Shown here piece after piece: positions 1 to 12,404 of a stretch of DNA of 64,000 nt. Position 1 is the stretch's first letter; every line of letters starts with the position of its first letter. Origin of the DNA: Xanthostigma xanthostigma (lineage: Eukaryota > Arthropoda > Insecta > Raphidioptera > Raphidiidae); assembly GCA_963575645.1 (NCBI GenBank), contig OY754475.1, forward strand, positions 5,456,001 through 5,520,000. Direction: 5' to 3'. Position numbers and translations under genes: made by a program. The notes beneath the pieces were generated by a model. The model searched no databases. It had not been told where the DNA came from and saw nothing but the letters and a program-made list of their open reading frames with translations.

Positions 1-2
1 TC

Positions 3-1807
3 GATTTAAACGAGAAACGCGTCACGGTTTTGGAGCACGAACACGATAATATCCAACAACGATTCGAAGACGTGATACAAACATTTTATTTACTCACCAA
101 CGATATTATGGGTAAGAATCGGTTTTTATCGTTATCGATAGTGTTGGGCGATTATGAATGATATAATCGATATATTTCGATTATGGCCGAATAATCGATC
201 ATTCGATTATGGCAACCGAGATATCATTCGCTTGAATCGATTATGAAATATGAAATGAATATTCAATCCCGACACAGTACCTACTATTATATATCGATAT
301 ATCATTCGGTATCTGCATCTACATGCACTGGGATGGGACGGCTTTGCTAGCACTGGAGAGTGGGGGTGTTTCGATTGTACATACTTTGTAGTTTGTTGGA
401 TCATTCGATTATGGCAACCGAGATATCATTCGCTTGAATCGATTATGAAATGAATACTAATCCCGACACAGTACTATTGCTATGTCGACTGTCGATTATA
501 ATATGATATATTTGATATATCATTCGGTTTCTGCATTAAATTTCAATTTTAATGTTTAACTCATTATGTAAATTGACGATGTATCCATCTAGGGATTAAA
601 AATATACTTATTTCTATTCGATCATATCAGTGATTCCATTATTAATATTGTGTTAAGTAATATTAACAAATCGAAATTGCAAAGTTAGCACATAATTCAT
701 AATCGATGTTTTGAATGATCATTCGCTTACACTGTAAAAGTATATAAAACGAAATTATAAACTGCCAGGTTTGCGCATCATTCATAATCGATAATTCGAA
801 TGATCATTTGATGATCATTCATAATCGATAATTCGATTTATCATTCATAATCGATAATTCGAATGATCATTCGATTTATCATTCATAATCGATAATTCGA
901 ATGATCATTCGATTATAAAAACCGATTATTTCGATTCATTCGATTATTGAAATGTATCGATTATGCCCAACACTAGTTATCGATAACTTAGAAATTTACA
1001 CGAATCCGTTTTTTTTGCAGATGCGCGTAAACTGCTCGAAATTAAACCGGTTTACAAACGCCAGCTGGAAGGTTTCGATAGAATTTTAAAGTGCATAACG
1101 CATTTAATTTATCTAATGGTCGAAACCGCCGTCACTCCGGAACAGAAAGCCCTAGTGCAAGTTTTAATTACAAACCTCGTCAAACGTAACCCTCGTAGCG
1201 CTTCGACCGAAGACACGTTGCTACATCTCTGCGTGTCGAAATTGAATACGATTAAATCGAGCTACTTTGGCGATGAAGTTCAGGTAAGCGTCTTGCACAA
1301 GTCTCCGCCCCTTTGCGTCACGATACAGTCCGGTAGACGCGTTGCCAAACGCAGTTACTAACGAATATACTTGAATTTCAGGAGATATTCCCGAAATTAG
1401 AAGTAATTCAATTATTATTAAACTGTGGGGCGCTAGTCAATGCCAGAAACGAATCGAAATCGACACCGCTACACATTGCATCGAATTATTATAATTTCGA
1501 TAATTCGGTAAGTTTACTTTTTTTAATTTTCACTTGTGTAATTTAAATGTTACACGTCGTAACACGTATTCGCATTTTCTAGCTGGTGGAACTGTTACTG
1601 AATTACGGGGCTCATTTAGACATGCCGAACAGAGCGGGAGATACGCCAGTTACGCTCATCGCTCCGAACCCGTTGAACTGTATTAATCTTGTTAATTACG
1701 TATCGCTCAAATGTTTAGCGGCCACTGCAGTTAGCAGAAACCGTATTAAATATAAAAATCAAATACCTAAAACGTTGGAAACATTCGTCGCGTTTCATCA
1801 AGTTTAG
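3..1807 (+). CDS. Fem1b: fem-1 homologue (FEM1B-like), 3' part, four exons
   Basis: FEM-1 proteins are ankyrin-repeat substrate receptors of CUL2-RING ubiquitin ligases that recognise C-terminal degrons. Exons read as 3-111, 1021-1283, 1382-1507 and 1583-1807, all with GT-AG borders and matching phases, giving about 240 C-terminal residues. The 5' exons lie left of the window. Visible features are the helical middle segment (LLEIKPVYKRQLEGFDRIL), ankyrin repeats (STEDTLLHLCVSK, KSTPLHIASNYYN, ELLLNYGAHLDMPNRAGDTP), and a C-terminal SLKCLAA segment where the family carries its VHL box. The ending IPKTLETFVAFHQ is characteristic of FEM1 proteins and looks most like FEM1B. Assignment to the B rather than the A/C class is inference. 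The first visible intron is filled by a transposon. Confidence 0.85.
139..975. mobile_element. Non-autonomous hAT-type element in a fem-1 intron
   Basis: The ends are TAGTGTTGGGCGATTAT and its inverse ATTATGCCCAACACTA. An exact 8-bp duplication GTTATCGA flanks the element at 131-138 and 976-983, which is the hAT signature. The inside is non-coding and dominated by ATCGAT/ATTCGA words, with near-tandem units of about 37 bp around 780-915. It fills almost the whole intron at 112-1020. Confidence 0.85.
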
Positions 1808-4013
1808 GATTTCTTTTTCGCGCGTTAATTTGTATTTCAACCTGCAACTAATGTCCGAATCATCTATCGCAGCGATTTGTTTTTTTTTTGTGTTCGGAAA
1901 TTAGGTTTCGATATCAACACAGTCGGATATTATTTTGTCAGTGTTCGAGTCAACGATAAAACATTTAAATTCCGGCGGGAACTCTCGCGTTAAATAATTC
2001 TTTTAATTGCGTTGAGTAAAAAAAAGTTTCGTAAATTATAGTCTTATAGTAATTTTTCAAATCAGTGTTAGAGGAATCAGTTTTGTTTTGCCGTCGACCT
2101 AAATAGTGTTCTATGTTATTTCAGTTAGTAAAATTCAAATCGTACACATTTGACGTAGTAGCAACATGACAAGTACCTAATAATAATAATAATCCATATA
2201 ATAAATACTCAATATTCTCTATAATTGTGATAAAAATTCTATCAAAGAAATTCACCGTATCGCTGAAGTAAACGTGATTTTTTGCTTACTTATGTGAAGT
2301 CTATCATATTTTGTACTTACTCAGTCTCTCGATGTTATCAATATCTTTTTAAAAAGATATTTGGTCAAAGTATATAATATTGAAAATAAATCAATATTAA
2401 TTCGCGCTCTAGTTTATCAGATGCCATATTGATTTTATTTTTTAGAATTGGCAGCTGGATCGCATAACCTTTCAAAATTGGCGCATTTCAAATGTTCCGA
2501 CGCCATCTTGTTAGTTGTTGATTTGTTTTTTAATATTCTTTGGCAGTTAGATTGTATATTGTTTTTACGCAACAAGTAAACCGTTTGTCTATTGTTTTTT
2601 TTTATAAATTCATTTTGGCCAAGTGTTTTACACGTATTGTGTATAGGTTTTAACGTTTTAATAATTTTACTTCGCAAATTTCCCATGTTTCTGTTTTTTC
2701 AATATCTTAAACTGAATGTCTATTAGTCTAAAAATATGTATTCTTAACACATATGCCTAAAAAAATGGTGGTTTTGTCAAGTAGTTACATATTTTGATTG
2801 TTTATTTATAAAACTGTTTAATTACCTCATTTATTTAATTTTTAATTGTTAAAAGTTTGTCATTGTTTAAGTATGTATGACGTTAAAATGACGGTGACAA
2901 TGACAGATTTTCAACTCTTTAAAATACCTAGTTTTGTAAATAATTTAATATTTTATATAAAATAAAGAAGTCGTATATTTGATGTACAAAAAGTGATAAA
3001 AAAAAATGTTTCTGTGCTCTGATAACAATTTAAAAATATGTAATAGAAATCTGTTCACTCTCTAAATTGCATTTATTGTAAATAAAAATATATTTAAGTA
3101 AATTAACAATTTGTATATTTATTTCTATTTAAAATACTTATTAAAATCGAAATTAAAATGTGGGTTATTTGAGTTATTTTAAAATATTAAATTAAAACGT
3201 TATTGATTCATTGTTTTGCGGTTAATTTATTAATATCACATTTCAATGATAAAAACGATAATTTCAGTCTGTTACGTAAGTATTATCAACATGCAAACGT
3301 TGGTAAATTGGCAGTTTATATCCGCCATTTTGTTTTTGCCCATATTTCCATCATTATAAATTATAACAAAGTTCTATATTTTGATGCATTCTCTTTCGAA
3401 AGTGTTACCAACATAATATTGAGATAGAAAACGGTAAGTTCCATATGTAAAAAATACCATCTCTTTCTATTTACAGACAAATTCATAGTGCGCATGCGCT
3501 ACTAATAACAATATCGCGATGCTCATTTGTTAGCAGATGGAACCTCACCATCTCAATTGTTTGCAGATTGCAATTGTTTCAAATGGGAACGAGCTAGATA
3601 TATCGTTTGCTCTCTTAACCTCAATTTTATAATATATGGCTGTACGCAGGCGCAATAACAGGATAAAGGGGAACTAAGGAAACAACCAAACAGAGCCCCA
3701 AAGTTGATAGGGAGGGTCTCAGTCATAAAATGTTAATTTTTCAGTTTCTATTTTTTTTTATATTTAAATTGCACGTTACCGCAGGAAAATTCTTTTTAAA
3801 ATTCCATTCCTGTAAAAATTGTCCTACACACCCAAATTTCTACGAAAAAATTTGATACTCTTGACCGATTCTTTAATAACACTAATAATTTTTTTGCAAC
3901 TTCACTATTTGAGAACAAAGGTTCCAAAAGGATTCAATCAGATCGCCGGGCATCTGTTGTATCACGATTTTGAAATGTTTTTAGTCGCGTTTCGTAAAAT
4001 GAATACATTGGGG
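1808..4013. other. Intergenic region between convergent fem-1 and knk
   Basis: This AT-rich stretch has no convincing ORF. It must hold the 3' UTRs and polyadenylation sites of fem-1 (+) and knk (-), and AATAAA words occur, for example near 2387 and 2960. No repeat family or RNA gene was recognised here. Confidence 0.5.
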
Positions 4014-7000
4014 TCAAATAAATAATCTGGATATTAATAGGAACGAAATTATATGCGTGAAAACGGGTGTTACAATAACAGTTGACGATCGCGTATTATA
4101 GCTGTCTATGATATGTATTTTCCAGCCCATATTCGAATGGGTAAACGAATTATAATACACGGTATCTGGCCACGACGTGTTTGGCGTTACTTCCAACATG
4201 GCCGCGTTGCCTGGCTCACAAGACCATATTAAAGAACGATTGAATTTTTTGAACGTTGGAAAATCGTCGTCCAGTCTTCTATCTCTGCCTTCTTTGTGTT
4301 TGGCGAGGCACAGCGGACCCGCTGAAACAAAATTCATATCCATGTAAATGATGATGTCTTCGTGGATGAAGAACCATCATTAAATGATGGTAATGGTATG
4401 TCTTCTTGGCTAAATAGTCCTTCCTAGGGAGTCAAGTGTCAGGATGCTTAAACACATACCTGCTGTAGGCTTGGGCCTTCCGCGTCTGGTAAATTCCACG
4501 CCGGCCAACACCCTAATCCTACTCTGCGCGTTGTCTGATAATCTGTCAAGGCCACCGTGAGGCTCGTCCGTTATGATGAATGGATGATACAGTTCGGTGC
4601 TGTGCGGATTGTTCCCTCCATACACCCTGAATGCGTACGTCAAACCTCGTCGTAACCACAATTCAGGCGCCATGAACCCGTTTATATACCATGCTAGCGA
4701 TGTTGAAGTTTGTCCTGAAAAAGAACAACGCGTTTATCAGAACTGATACTGTGAATTATAATCGCTTGAAAACGGAACTGTGGACTAAATGCGCAGTAAT
4801 GACTGGGCAGTACAATCCCACTCTGTTGCCCGCTAGCGGCGCTAGTAGTTTTTGTGGAAGTTAAAACAAATCAGAAAAGAAAATTACCAGTTATTGCTTG
4901 ATATCCCTTTTTTCCGCCGGACGGTCCTAAAGTCGCTCTAAACGTTCTAATCGTTCTGTCAAATATTTGTCCTTTATCCCACGGCTCTTGCAACACTTCG
5001 TCCGATTTTGTGAACGCGAAACAGTTCGATTCCGGCTCTTTTTGATTAAAATCGATTTGAATATTGCCTTTCGGATAAATGTCGTGGAACGTCGGCTCCT
5101 TATTATCGTCGAGACGACCAATTGCCCAAACAATATACGACGGTTTGTCAGTTGATATTTCTTTATCACCATGGTCGGCTTAAATTGAAAAACAATATCT
5201 TTCATGAAATGTCTGGACTTAATACATTTATAAACAGAAAAGCTGCACTGCAACAGCAGGGCCGTATTAAGCCCCTAGGCAATGCAATCAGGTCTTTTCA
5301 GTTTTTTTCTTGGTGCGTGCACGGGCCCCTAGTCGATGCCTACTCTGCTTAATGATTAATCCGACACTGTGCAACAGTGATATTTAAAATCTATATTGAA
5401 CCAAACTTGGAACATCGTTATATATTTCACTCACCCGGAATTAGAAACCGTCTAAATGTAATAATGTTTAAGCCATTTTCTCTTCTAAACGTATGTATAT
5501 CATTATTGTTTTGACCTCCGACCAATTCGTCTTTGCAAACACCTTTGTACTGTCCCAAGACTTTAACACACTGGAAAGAAAAATCACAGACATTTGTACC
5601 CAAAAAAAGTACACGTTTGCGTTTAAATTTTTACGTTGGGTCATCGAGTTTCGGATTTTCTGGTCATTTACAAACGGAATTGCGTGCTTGCAAGAATTTC
5701 ACTAAGTATAAACTGATTTTAAATTCGTAAGTTATTAAGCAAATTTGACTTACCGGAGCAAGTGCTGTAATATTGTAGTCGACGGCGTAACCAAGATAGC
5801 CGTCTATGTAAGCAACTGTCACATCTGCTCCCAACATTTGACTCTGACTATCAGAACCGGACAATCCGAAGGCCATGTATTCATCTTCTCCTATTTGACC
5901 AACGAGACGTATCGTTACGGCCGGTCCAAATACTAACCACGACACCTGCATTTCTTTGTGCAATTGGACACAGTTTGGAAACTCGCTTTTGATAGGCTAG
6001 AGAAAGAATAATTACCATGTTACACGCTGAAATAAACTTTCAATTAAAAGCTTAGGAGTTGTGTTTTCTTATTTAACTTACGAAGACTTTAGTCAGTGAC
6101 GGCGGTACGTTCAATTCATCCGGAATTATCACAAATCCAAAGTTTTGTTGCGTTTTCAAATCATATATGCTCAACCAGGTGATATCAAATATTGTCATTT
6201 CTCCCGGAAGTTCCAACACAATATCTTCGTTGTTGTAAGCCCTTATTGGATCTAAGCTGTAACAATAACATAAATCAAAATGAAGCACATAGTGGCAGAA
6301 GAGAAGGTGTTTTTTCTACTTTTCAGTGCGTGTTCTTTATTTTTTTTTTGCAAACTTACTATCCGTTTTCATCGGGTACTTTATTTCCTTTTGACGACGG
6401 CTGTGCCCCAACTCCCACCCAGAAGTGTGTATCCTGTCCTTTGCCATCGTATCGAAATTCCTGCAATTTAATAGTTTTTGCGTCCAGAACCAATATCGAG
6501 CCAGACGCCACTTCGTTCGACTGACCGCTGAGCTGCGAAATTTTCTGAGGCGCAGGAGGATCGAATTCTTCAGGAATGTAAATATCGGCGAACGTATTTT
6601 GAGTCGACAAATCATAAACAGCGAACCATTTCAATTCAGTTATTTTCTTTCTTTCCGGCAGCGTCAAGGTAAAATCTCTGTTGAAGTAACGATCGAGAAC
6701 GTTGGTTCTGAAAATAACGTTACACAGTTAGTATCTGTCGTATTTAAAGCGCGGGTCACACTAGGCTGCTTGTCAGCTGCTGCGGACAGTAGCACCAGCA
6801 AGCAGCGGCGGGCAGCCCGGTCACACTACGGCTGCTACTCGCGCGTCTACCGCGAGTAGTGGCTGCCAATCCGGCCACTACATCATCGAACATAAACCAC
6901 GTGATGGTTTACTCGCCTATGATGCACTGCTTCGATCAGCCTGCGCTGCTCGCTGGTGGTAGCGGGTGAGTCACGTGACCTGCTAGTCGCCGCTGCCTGG

Positions 7001-8623
7001 CTACCAAAATAGAACATGTCCAATTTCACCAGCCGCTGATAAATACTCGCCGGCTGGCGGCGCCAGCGACGAATTTTATGCTCACGCCAAGCTGATTGAT
7101 GGCTGACAGTAGCGACTTCCACAACTCGCGGCTGGCAACCAGCCTAGTGTGACCCGCCCTCAAGAGACATCTCTGATGTCTGAGAAGAATCTAAGACGTC
7201 CCTGTTTAACTGGATATTGATAGCTTACTTTCCGAATTCGTCCGGTACAATGAATCCCTGCGGTCCGGGTCTATTCGAAGCTCCGGCCCAGAAGAAGGTG
7301 TCGGCTCCATTTCCGTCGTAATTGAATCCGACGAGCAATAAGGTAAATTCATCGACAGCGTAAACGTCACCGGCCACTTGGTGGTGATACGAATTTAATT
7401 TGCCTAAAAACTTGCCTTTATATGGACCGTCCTCTTCCGTATTTGCTAATGTATCTAAAACAATTGAGCAGAGGATAAACTGTGTCACGGTTTTGTTTTG
7501 TTTCACTGCAGAAACAAAAGGAGACATCAAATTAAATTATTAAAATTTAATCTGTAAAGAAGAGATACAAATAAATGCAAAATACAGCAAAAAAGTGTTC
7601 ATGTGTAACTCACTTCCAGATGAGGTGGAGACTTTAAAAAATAATACCCGTGAACTAACGCAAAGAATGTTAAATAGGGGTTAAAGAACCCCTCAATTTG
7701 TCTAATTGACTGAGAATATTGTTGACCTATATTTTACAAACCAAAAAATAGCTTTTACTTTGATTGGAATATTTTCTATAAATTATAAATAATTAATCAC
7801 AGTAATAGAAGTTTCCATAAATAAAAAAAATACTGGAAAGAATTTCAAAAAAATAAACATGAAGCAATTTTTTTAATAACTAAAATCTACCAGAATTAGA
7901 TAACTCCTGATGTATTCTGTTATTTTTCTATTAAATAAAATTAACGAACCATTCACTACATTTTCGTTCTCAAAAATGTCGTAAGCAAATTTGTTTATAA
8001 ATGAACATTTTAAAATCTGGAACAACAGTAGATAATCTTTGTATGCATCTCTATTAGTTCTTTCTGTCTTTTTTTAAAAGAAAAACAAACTTTAATTTGC
8101 CAATTATCGCAAGATTTCTCTCAAGTAAAAACGTAAATAATCTACATTTTTCAAAGCAGACATGCTAAATAAATTAACAACAATCTGATTTAAATAAGTG
8201 AAAATGAGTAAACAAATTATATTCCCGACTATATATTAATTATGAATTAATTATGCAAGCTAATTAGCAATGAAGAATGTTGAATAAAAAAGTGTTACAC
8301 TCTTATTACTCTTGGAGACTTCAATGCTAGAGTAGGACACGAACGTTATAAGCGTGTAACATTATGGTTTTTACTTATAAACATTCCTCAAATTTTAGAA
8401 ATATTTTTATTAGTCATTACGAGCATTAGTTTTAAAAATTTGTATGACTAAGAAAAAAATCATTGCAAAAATGTAAAAGTCACTTGCCCTAGATTTCTAC
8501 ACGTATACCTTTTTAAATTCATGTCGAATCAAAATACTTTTCTAAATATTGAAGAAAATACTTACATTTTGGTAAACATATTGCACATAAAATAACACTG
8601 AGAAACGTTATCAACAAGTTCAT
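4014..8623 (-). CDS. knk: Knickkopf, GPI-anchored chitin-protecting protein
   Basis: Knickkopf is an extracellular protein that protects and organises cuticular chitin and is delivered to the apical surface with a lipid anchor. Nine exons, all GT-AG with consistent phases: 8566-8623, 7229-7454, 6360-6707, 6082-6256, 5754-5996, 5435-5570, 4888-5178, 4460-4714, 4014-4321. They encode 679 aa, close to the known length of about 690. The order is a signal peptide (MNLLITFLSVILCAICLP), a first DM13 domain (about 25-140, YHHQVAGDVYAVDEFT, NYDGNGADTFFW), a second DM13 (about 150-270, RYDGKGQDTHFWVG), a DOMON domain (about 275-410, DEYMAFGLSG), a plastocyanin-like region (about 470-650, LAWYINGF, HPFIITDEPHGG, GWKIHIIDS) and a hydrophobic C-terminus fitting a GPI signal. 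The start was chosen because it gives the signal peptide in phase with exon 2. A paralogue lies at 19830-55347. Confidence 0.93.
5257..5369. mobile_element. 113-bp hAT-type miniature element in a knk intron
   Basis: Starts CAGGGCCGTATTAAGCCCC and ends TTAATCCGACACTG. A perfect 8-bp duplication TGCAACAG sits at 5249-5256 and 5370-5377. It lies in the intron 5179-5434. The ends resemble those of the element at 31806-32302, so this may be a deleted relative. Confidence 0.8.
6748..7160. mobile_element. GC-rich inverted-repeat element in a knk intron
   Basis: Terminal inverted repeats GCGGGTCACACTAGGCTG and CAGCCTAGTGTGACCCGC bound about 410 bp that are much more GC-rich than the surroundings. 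The element lies in the intron 6708-7228. It has no coding capacity and I see no clear target duplication, so the superfamily is open. Confidence 0.7.
8311..8352 (+). pseudogene. Fragment of a non-LTR retrotransposon endonuclease
   Basis: One frame reads LGDFNARVGHERYK, and GDFNARVG is the conserved block of the apurinic-type endonuclease of non-LTR retrotransposons. Only about 14 codons are recognisable and no ORF continues on either side. It is a short relic inside knk intron 1. Confidence 0.5.
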
Positions 8624-9120
8624 ATTGTAATTTGAAAAGAATACTAATTAAGTAAATACTCTTGATGCACTACATTATTTTAAATTAAAAATATATTTGT
8701 TTATTTATAGTTCTAAATTTTAAAAAAACGAACATCACATTGGTGTCTACACTCTATAAATCATTTCACTATTATTTATAATTAAAATGGCCATCTGTAA
8801 TGGCTAACCCGATTGTCTTTTTGTACAGCGGTCAGTGGTCTTACTGCAGTGGCTCGAAATCGCGGAATGACTTATTCTCGACTTTCGCCATTTGCCTCGA
8901 CTTAAAGTAGGCATGGATAACTTTCTCATTGCTGTTCAAGTACTACAAAACACACAGATTCTAGTGATATTTCATCTAGGAAATCTTACAAAAATTTATA
9001 ACTCTTTAGCTGCAATTCCAAATAGATTCCCGCAGGTTTCTGGATAATTGTTCGATCGATTCCCGAAAGATATTCTATCGATTTCTAGATGAATTCTATT
9101 ACATAGATGAACATTGCATT

Positions 9121-9434
9121 ATAATATTCGCCACGAATCTAAAAGGCTCGGAAGTTAGATGCGAATGCGGGCTTGCGCTTGTACAGTCTGTTGAAAAACT
9201 ACAAACTCGCAACTCAACAAAACTAAAGTAACAATAACAACTTGACAATACTCGACTGTACTTTAAAGCAGGAAAGTGACAAAGGCAACGAGCGATCACG
9301 GCCAATCACCGACGAGCGCACGTTCCGTGCAGGTAGCTGAGAGGTGGTGGGAGTCTTAACGGCCTAAAATGTGCCTTTGCGACGCTGTGTGTGACTAGCT
9401 TCCGAACCTTTTAGATCCGTGGCGCGTATTATAC
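9121..9434. mobile_element. Inverted-repeat element, family M1, copy 1
   Basis: Ends are ATTCGCCACGAATCTAAAAG and the inverse CTTTTAGATCCGTGGCGCGT (imperfect). The interior is shared with copies at 11379-11685 and 58346-58671 (TACAGTCTGTTGAAAAACTA, GGCAACGAGCGATCACG). It is non-coding and about 315 bp long. A TA-flanked insertion is possible but not proven. Confidence 0.8.
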
Positions 9435-9591
9435 ATAGATTTTTATGGTGTTTATGCTGGGTTCTTAAATAGATTCTTGTGGATTTCTGACTAAGTTTTC
9501 GATCGATTTGTCTGAACGGTTTTCTATTCCATACAATGTTGAATAGTGGGATGACCCATTCCAAAATCCCACTATTCAACATTGATATGTA

Positions 9592-9832
9592 TTTCCAAAA
9601 CTCCCCTTTGTACCAGTCCGGCTTCGTCCGAATTTGCAGATTGCCATCGTTTTTTTTTTGTCGACTTTTATTTTACCGCGACAATATATAGCCCATGTCC
9701 ATTCTGAAGGTCCGTTCTAAATATTGGTGAAGAAATTTTTGAAATCGGATGAGAAGTTTCGGAGATTACCTCCTACATCCAAACTGAGAAATTTTACCTT
9801 TTTATAATATCAGTATAGATTAGGTGTTAGCT
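9592..9832. repeat. Dispersed retroposon-like repeat, family R1
   Basis: It carries the word sets GGCTTCGTCCGAATTTG.AGATTGCC, GTCGACTT, GCCCATGTCCATTCTGAAGG and GAAATCGGATGAGAAGTTTC. These recur at 19272-19470, 30640-30790, 37225-37345, 49752-49975, 50930-51108 and 52236-52700. Copies are fragmentary and occur in both orientations. They look like the 3' part of an RTE-like LINE or a derived SINE, which is inference. Confidence 0.6.
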
Positions 9833-10164
9833 ATTTTGATCGGCCTCTATATGAAGTACAGTTAGCTACGTCCAGACAGACAAAGATAGACATATTTTAT
9901 TAAGAAGGAGACCTTGAGTTTATGATACGACGTGAAGAAAGAAATCGTTTACCTGGCAATACACTGACACACCTGAGAAGGAAATTCACACCTGGAGGTC
10001 TTGTGAATGTACCAGTTCTATAGACAATGCAATAAAGAACTATTAATTCCAACAATTGACGAACATATTTTAACAATACTTAAGAATGTTACCCTCAATA
10101 GTAAAATCATAAAAAACTGTAATCAAAATTGCTAGTAAAGTAATTTTGTTTTCAAAGGCGATAG

Positions 10165-10242
10165 AAATTAGTTCTTCCGCCGAAATTCGAACCAATTATC
10201 CCTCAAAAGCGAGTCTAGCGCTTCACCACTGGGCCACCCGTT
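10165..10242 (-). repeat. tRNA-derived SINE fragment
   Basis: On the minus strand the segment reads GGGTGGCCCAGTGGTGAAGC followed about 30 bp later by TTGGTTCGAATTTCGG, which match the A and B boxes of a tRNA gene. The anticodon arm does not fold cleanly and no acceptor stem closes. I read it as a tRNA-derived repeat rather than a functional tRNA. Confidence 0.5.
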
Positions 10243-10316
10243 CATTTGTTTTATCAATATTTGTTGACTAACAATTTTAGCCTGTTACACTTTGGCCAAG
10301 TTATCAACACATTAAG

Positions 10317-12348
10317 ATGGAAACTCGAGTTGTAGAAAAGCCAATTGTTATCGAAAGAACTAGAAACGAGTTATATTTATCGTGGGAACACAATTTTCAC
10401 GAAAATGAAAATCATATCGGCGAAGTTTCATACACATTACAATATAAACATTCCGTTGATGGTTGGAAAACTATTTACAGGTATTTCTGACTCTTTGATT
10501 CTTAAATTTAAAAAAATGATTCATAAAATCTAGATTTAAGACTATAAGTCGTACCAGAAACATTAAATAATTAGTTTTTGGGCCAACAACTTACATAATA
10601 CCGTTCGATACAGCTACAGTTTGCTATTATTGTTATGAAACATTCATTGTTACAATGTGCTATATTAGAAAAAAAATTTTTTTTTCAAACAGCGTCACCG
10701 TCGGGACTCAAATCTTCCAGTATCGCGGCGGCTGAGTTATCATTTACTCTACAACGACATACCCAAACAATCAACCTTTCTCAAATTAAAAAAAACAGAT
10801 TTAACGTAACTGTTTTTCACATCATGCGAGAGCAAAATATGGCTATATCGAATTTGTGTGTCAATTATTTCATTATTGCAGTGTAGCTGCCACTAACAAA
10901 CGGACAGACAGACAGAACTGTTAGAGCACGCTTTGGAATTCTAACAATGAAAAAATAATTGTTTCTAATTCTTTAAGGGGATTCAGTACTCGATACAAAG
11001 TCTGCAATTTAACACCGTGCGATATTCATAGATTTCGCTTGAAAGCCACGTCGCCTGAAGGTACTGAAACCTCTTGGAGCGATTTACTGAAAACGAGTAC
11101 ATTAGAAGAGCCGGTGCCGATGTTGAGATTGATTTACGCCGTTCAAACTGGGAAGCAGCAGCTTGTCAAAAAGTTATTAAAAATCAGGTGTGGTCCGAAA
11201 ATGATCATACTTTAAATGCGCCTGGCGTTAGGCAACTGTTTTTAGACTACGCATGCGCAGTGGGTATAGTTTGCAGGGGCATTTTAGTAAAGTTAACTTT
11301 CATTTTAATCGTCCCAATTCATAGAGTGTGGATGATTGCAAGTTTAATGAAATATGGTTTAGTCGTAATGGTACGCGGTTATAATACGCGCCACGAATCT
11401 AAAAGGCTCGGAAGTTAGATGCACTTGTACAGTCTGTTGAAAAACTACAAACTCGCAACACAACAAAACTAAATTATCAATAACAACTTGACAATAGCGT
11501 ACTCACAGTTACTGTTCTGTGAGCGTACTCGACTGTACTTTAAAGTAGGAGAGCGACAAGTGACAAAGGCAACGAGCGATCACGTTCCGTGCATGTAGCT
11601 GGGAGGTGGTGGGAGTATCGACGGCTCTAAAATGTGCCTTTGCGACTAACTTCCGAACCTTTTAGATCCGTGGCGCGTATTATACCACTGGAAGTCGAAG
11701 AATCAATTGAATTAGAGTTTCTTTTATAGGCCAGAGTTGATCGACTGCGAAAACAGGCTGGGCGTAAGAGCTTTAAGAGAAAGCGTCTTTAAGAATGATT
11801 TATCAATGACCAGTTTATTATTAAGCCACGGCGCAGACGTTGAAAGTCCTGTGCTAACAACAGGAAGAACTGTTTTAATGATAGCTGTTTACGACGGCTA
11901 TCTGGACGTGGCTGAAATTTTGATCGAAAAAGGTGCTGACGTTAATCGAAAAGACATAAATCACTGCACGTCGCTCCATTACGCTGTCGATTCGAATAAT
12001 TTAAAATCAGTTGCGTTTGTTTTGCAACACGGAGGCGATGTTCAGCGAAAGGATAGGTCAAAATGGACGCCGTTGATAAGAGCAGGCACGTTTAATACAC
12101 CGATGCGCAAATATTTTATTGTTTTGTTTATAATGCGATAACACTGATATGCTATTGTTTCAGTAATAGTTGAATGCGATACTGAAATAATAGAACTGTT
12201 GTTGGAACATAAAAGTAATAAAGACGTAAAAGATATCAACGGAATGAGTTGCCTAGATCACGCTTTATTAAATGAAAGAAATGACTTGGTTGAATTATTT
12301 CGACGTGAAGAAACTAAAGTTGAAGAATCAAATACAGACGATTTATAA
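10317..12348 (+). CDS. Fank1: FANK1-like: fibronectin type III and ankyrin repeats
   Basis: Four exons, 10317-10480, 10978-11187, 11730-12085 and 12164-12348, encode 304 aa. Residues about 5-95 form a fibronectin type III domain (LYLSWEHNF, VSYTLQYKHSVDGWKTIYR, RFRLKATSPEGTETSWSD). Residues about 105-295 form ankyrin repeats (SLLLSHGADVESP, EILIEKGADVNRKDINH, FVLQHGGDVQRKDRSKWTPL, ELLLEHKSNKDVKDINGMS). The FnIII-plus-ankyrin order defines FANK1, which is testis-enriched in mammals (about 345 aa); its insect role is not known to me. The ATG at 10317 gives the FnIII domain directly. The last intron needs a GC donor at 12086 to keep the reading frame and a full ankyrin repeat. Intron 2 holds an M1 element. 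Confidence 0.88.
11379..11685. mobile_element. Inverted-repeat element, family M1, copy 2
   Basis: This has the best-preserved ends of the family: TATAATACGCGCCACGAATC and its inverse GATCCGTGGCGCGTATTATA. It lies wholly within FANK1 intron 2 (11188-11729) in the same orientation as copy 1. It lacks the segment GAATGCGGGCTTGCG present in copy 1. Confidence 0.82.
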
Positions 12349-12404
12349 GTAAACTTTGTAATTTTATTAAGAAATATACTGCAGCTCTGGTTTAGATACA
12401 ACAT

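Larger units (their letters stand above)
8624..10316. promoter_or_regulatory. Divergent intergenic region between knk and FANK1
   Basis: knk (-) and the FANK1-like gene (+) start head to head here, so both promoters should lie within this 1.7 kb. It contains a TATAATACGCGCCACG-family element, a retroposon-type repeat and a tRNA-like SINE fragment, listed separately. No core promoter motif could be placed with confidence. Confidence 0.4.
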
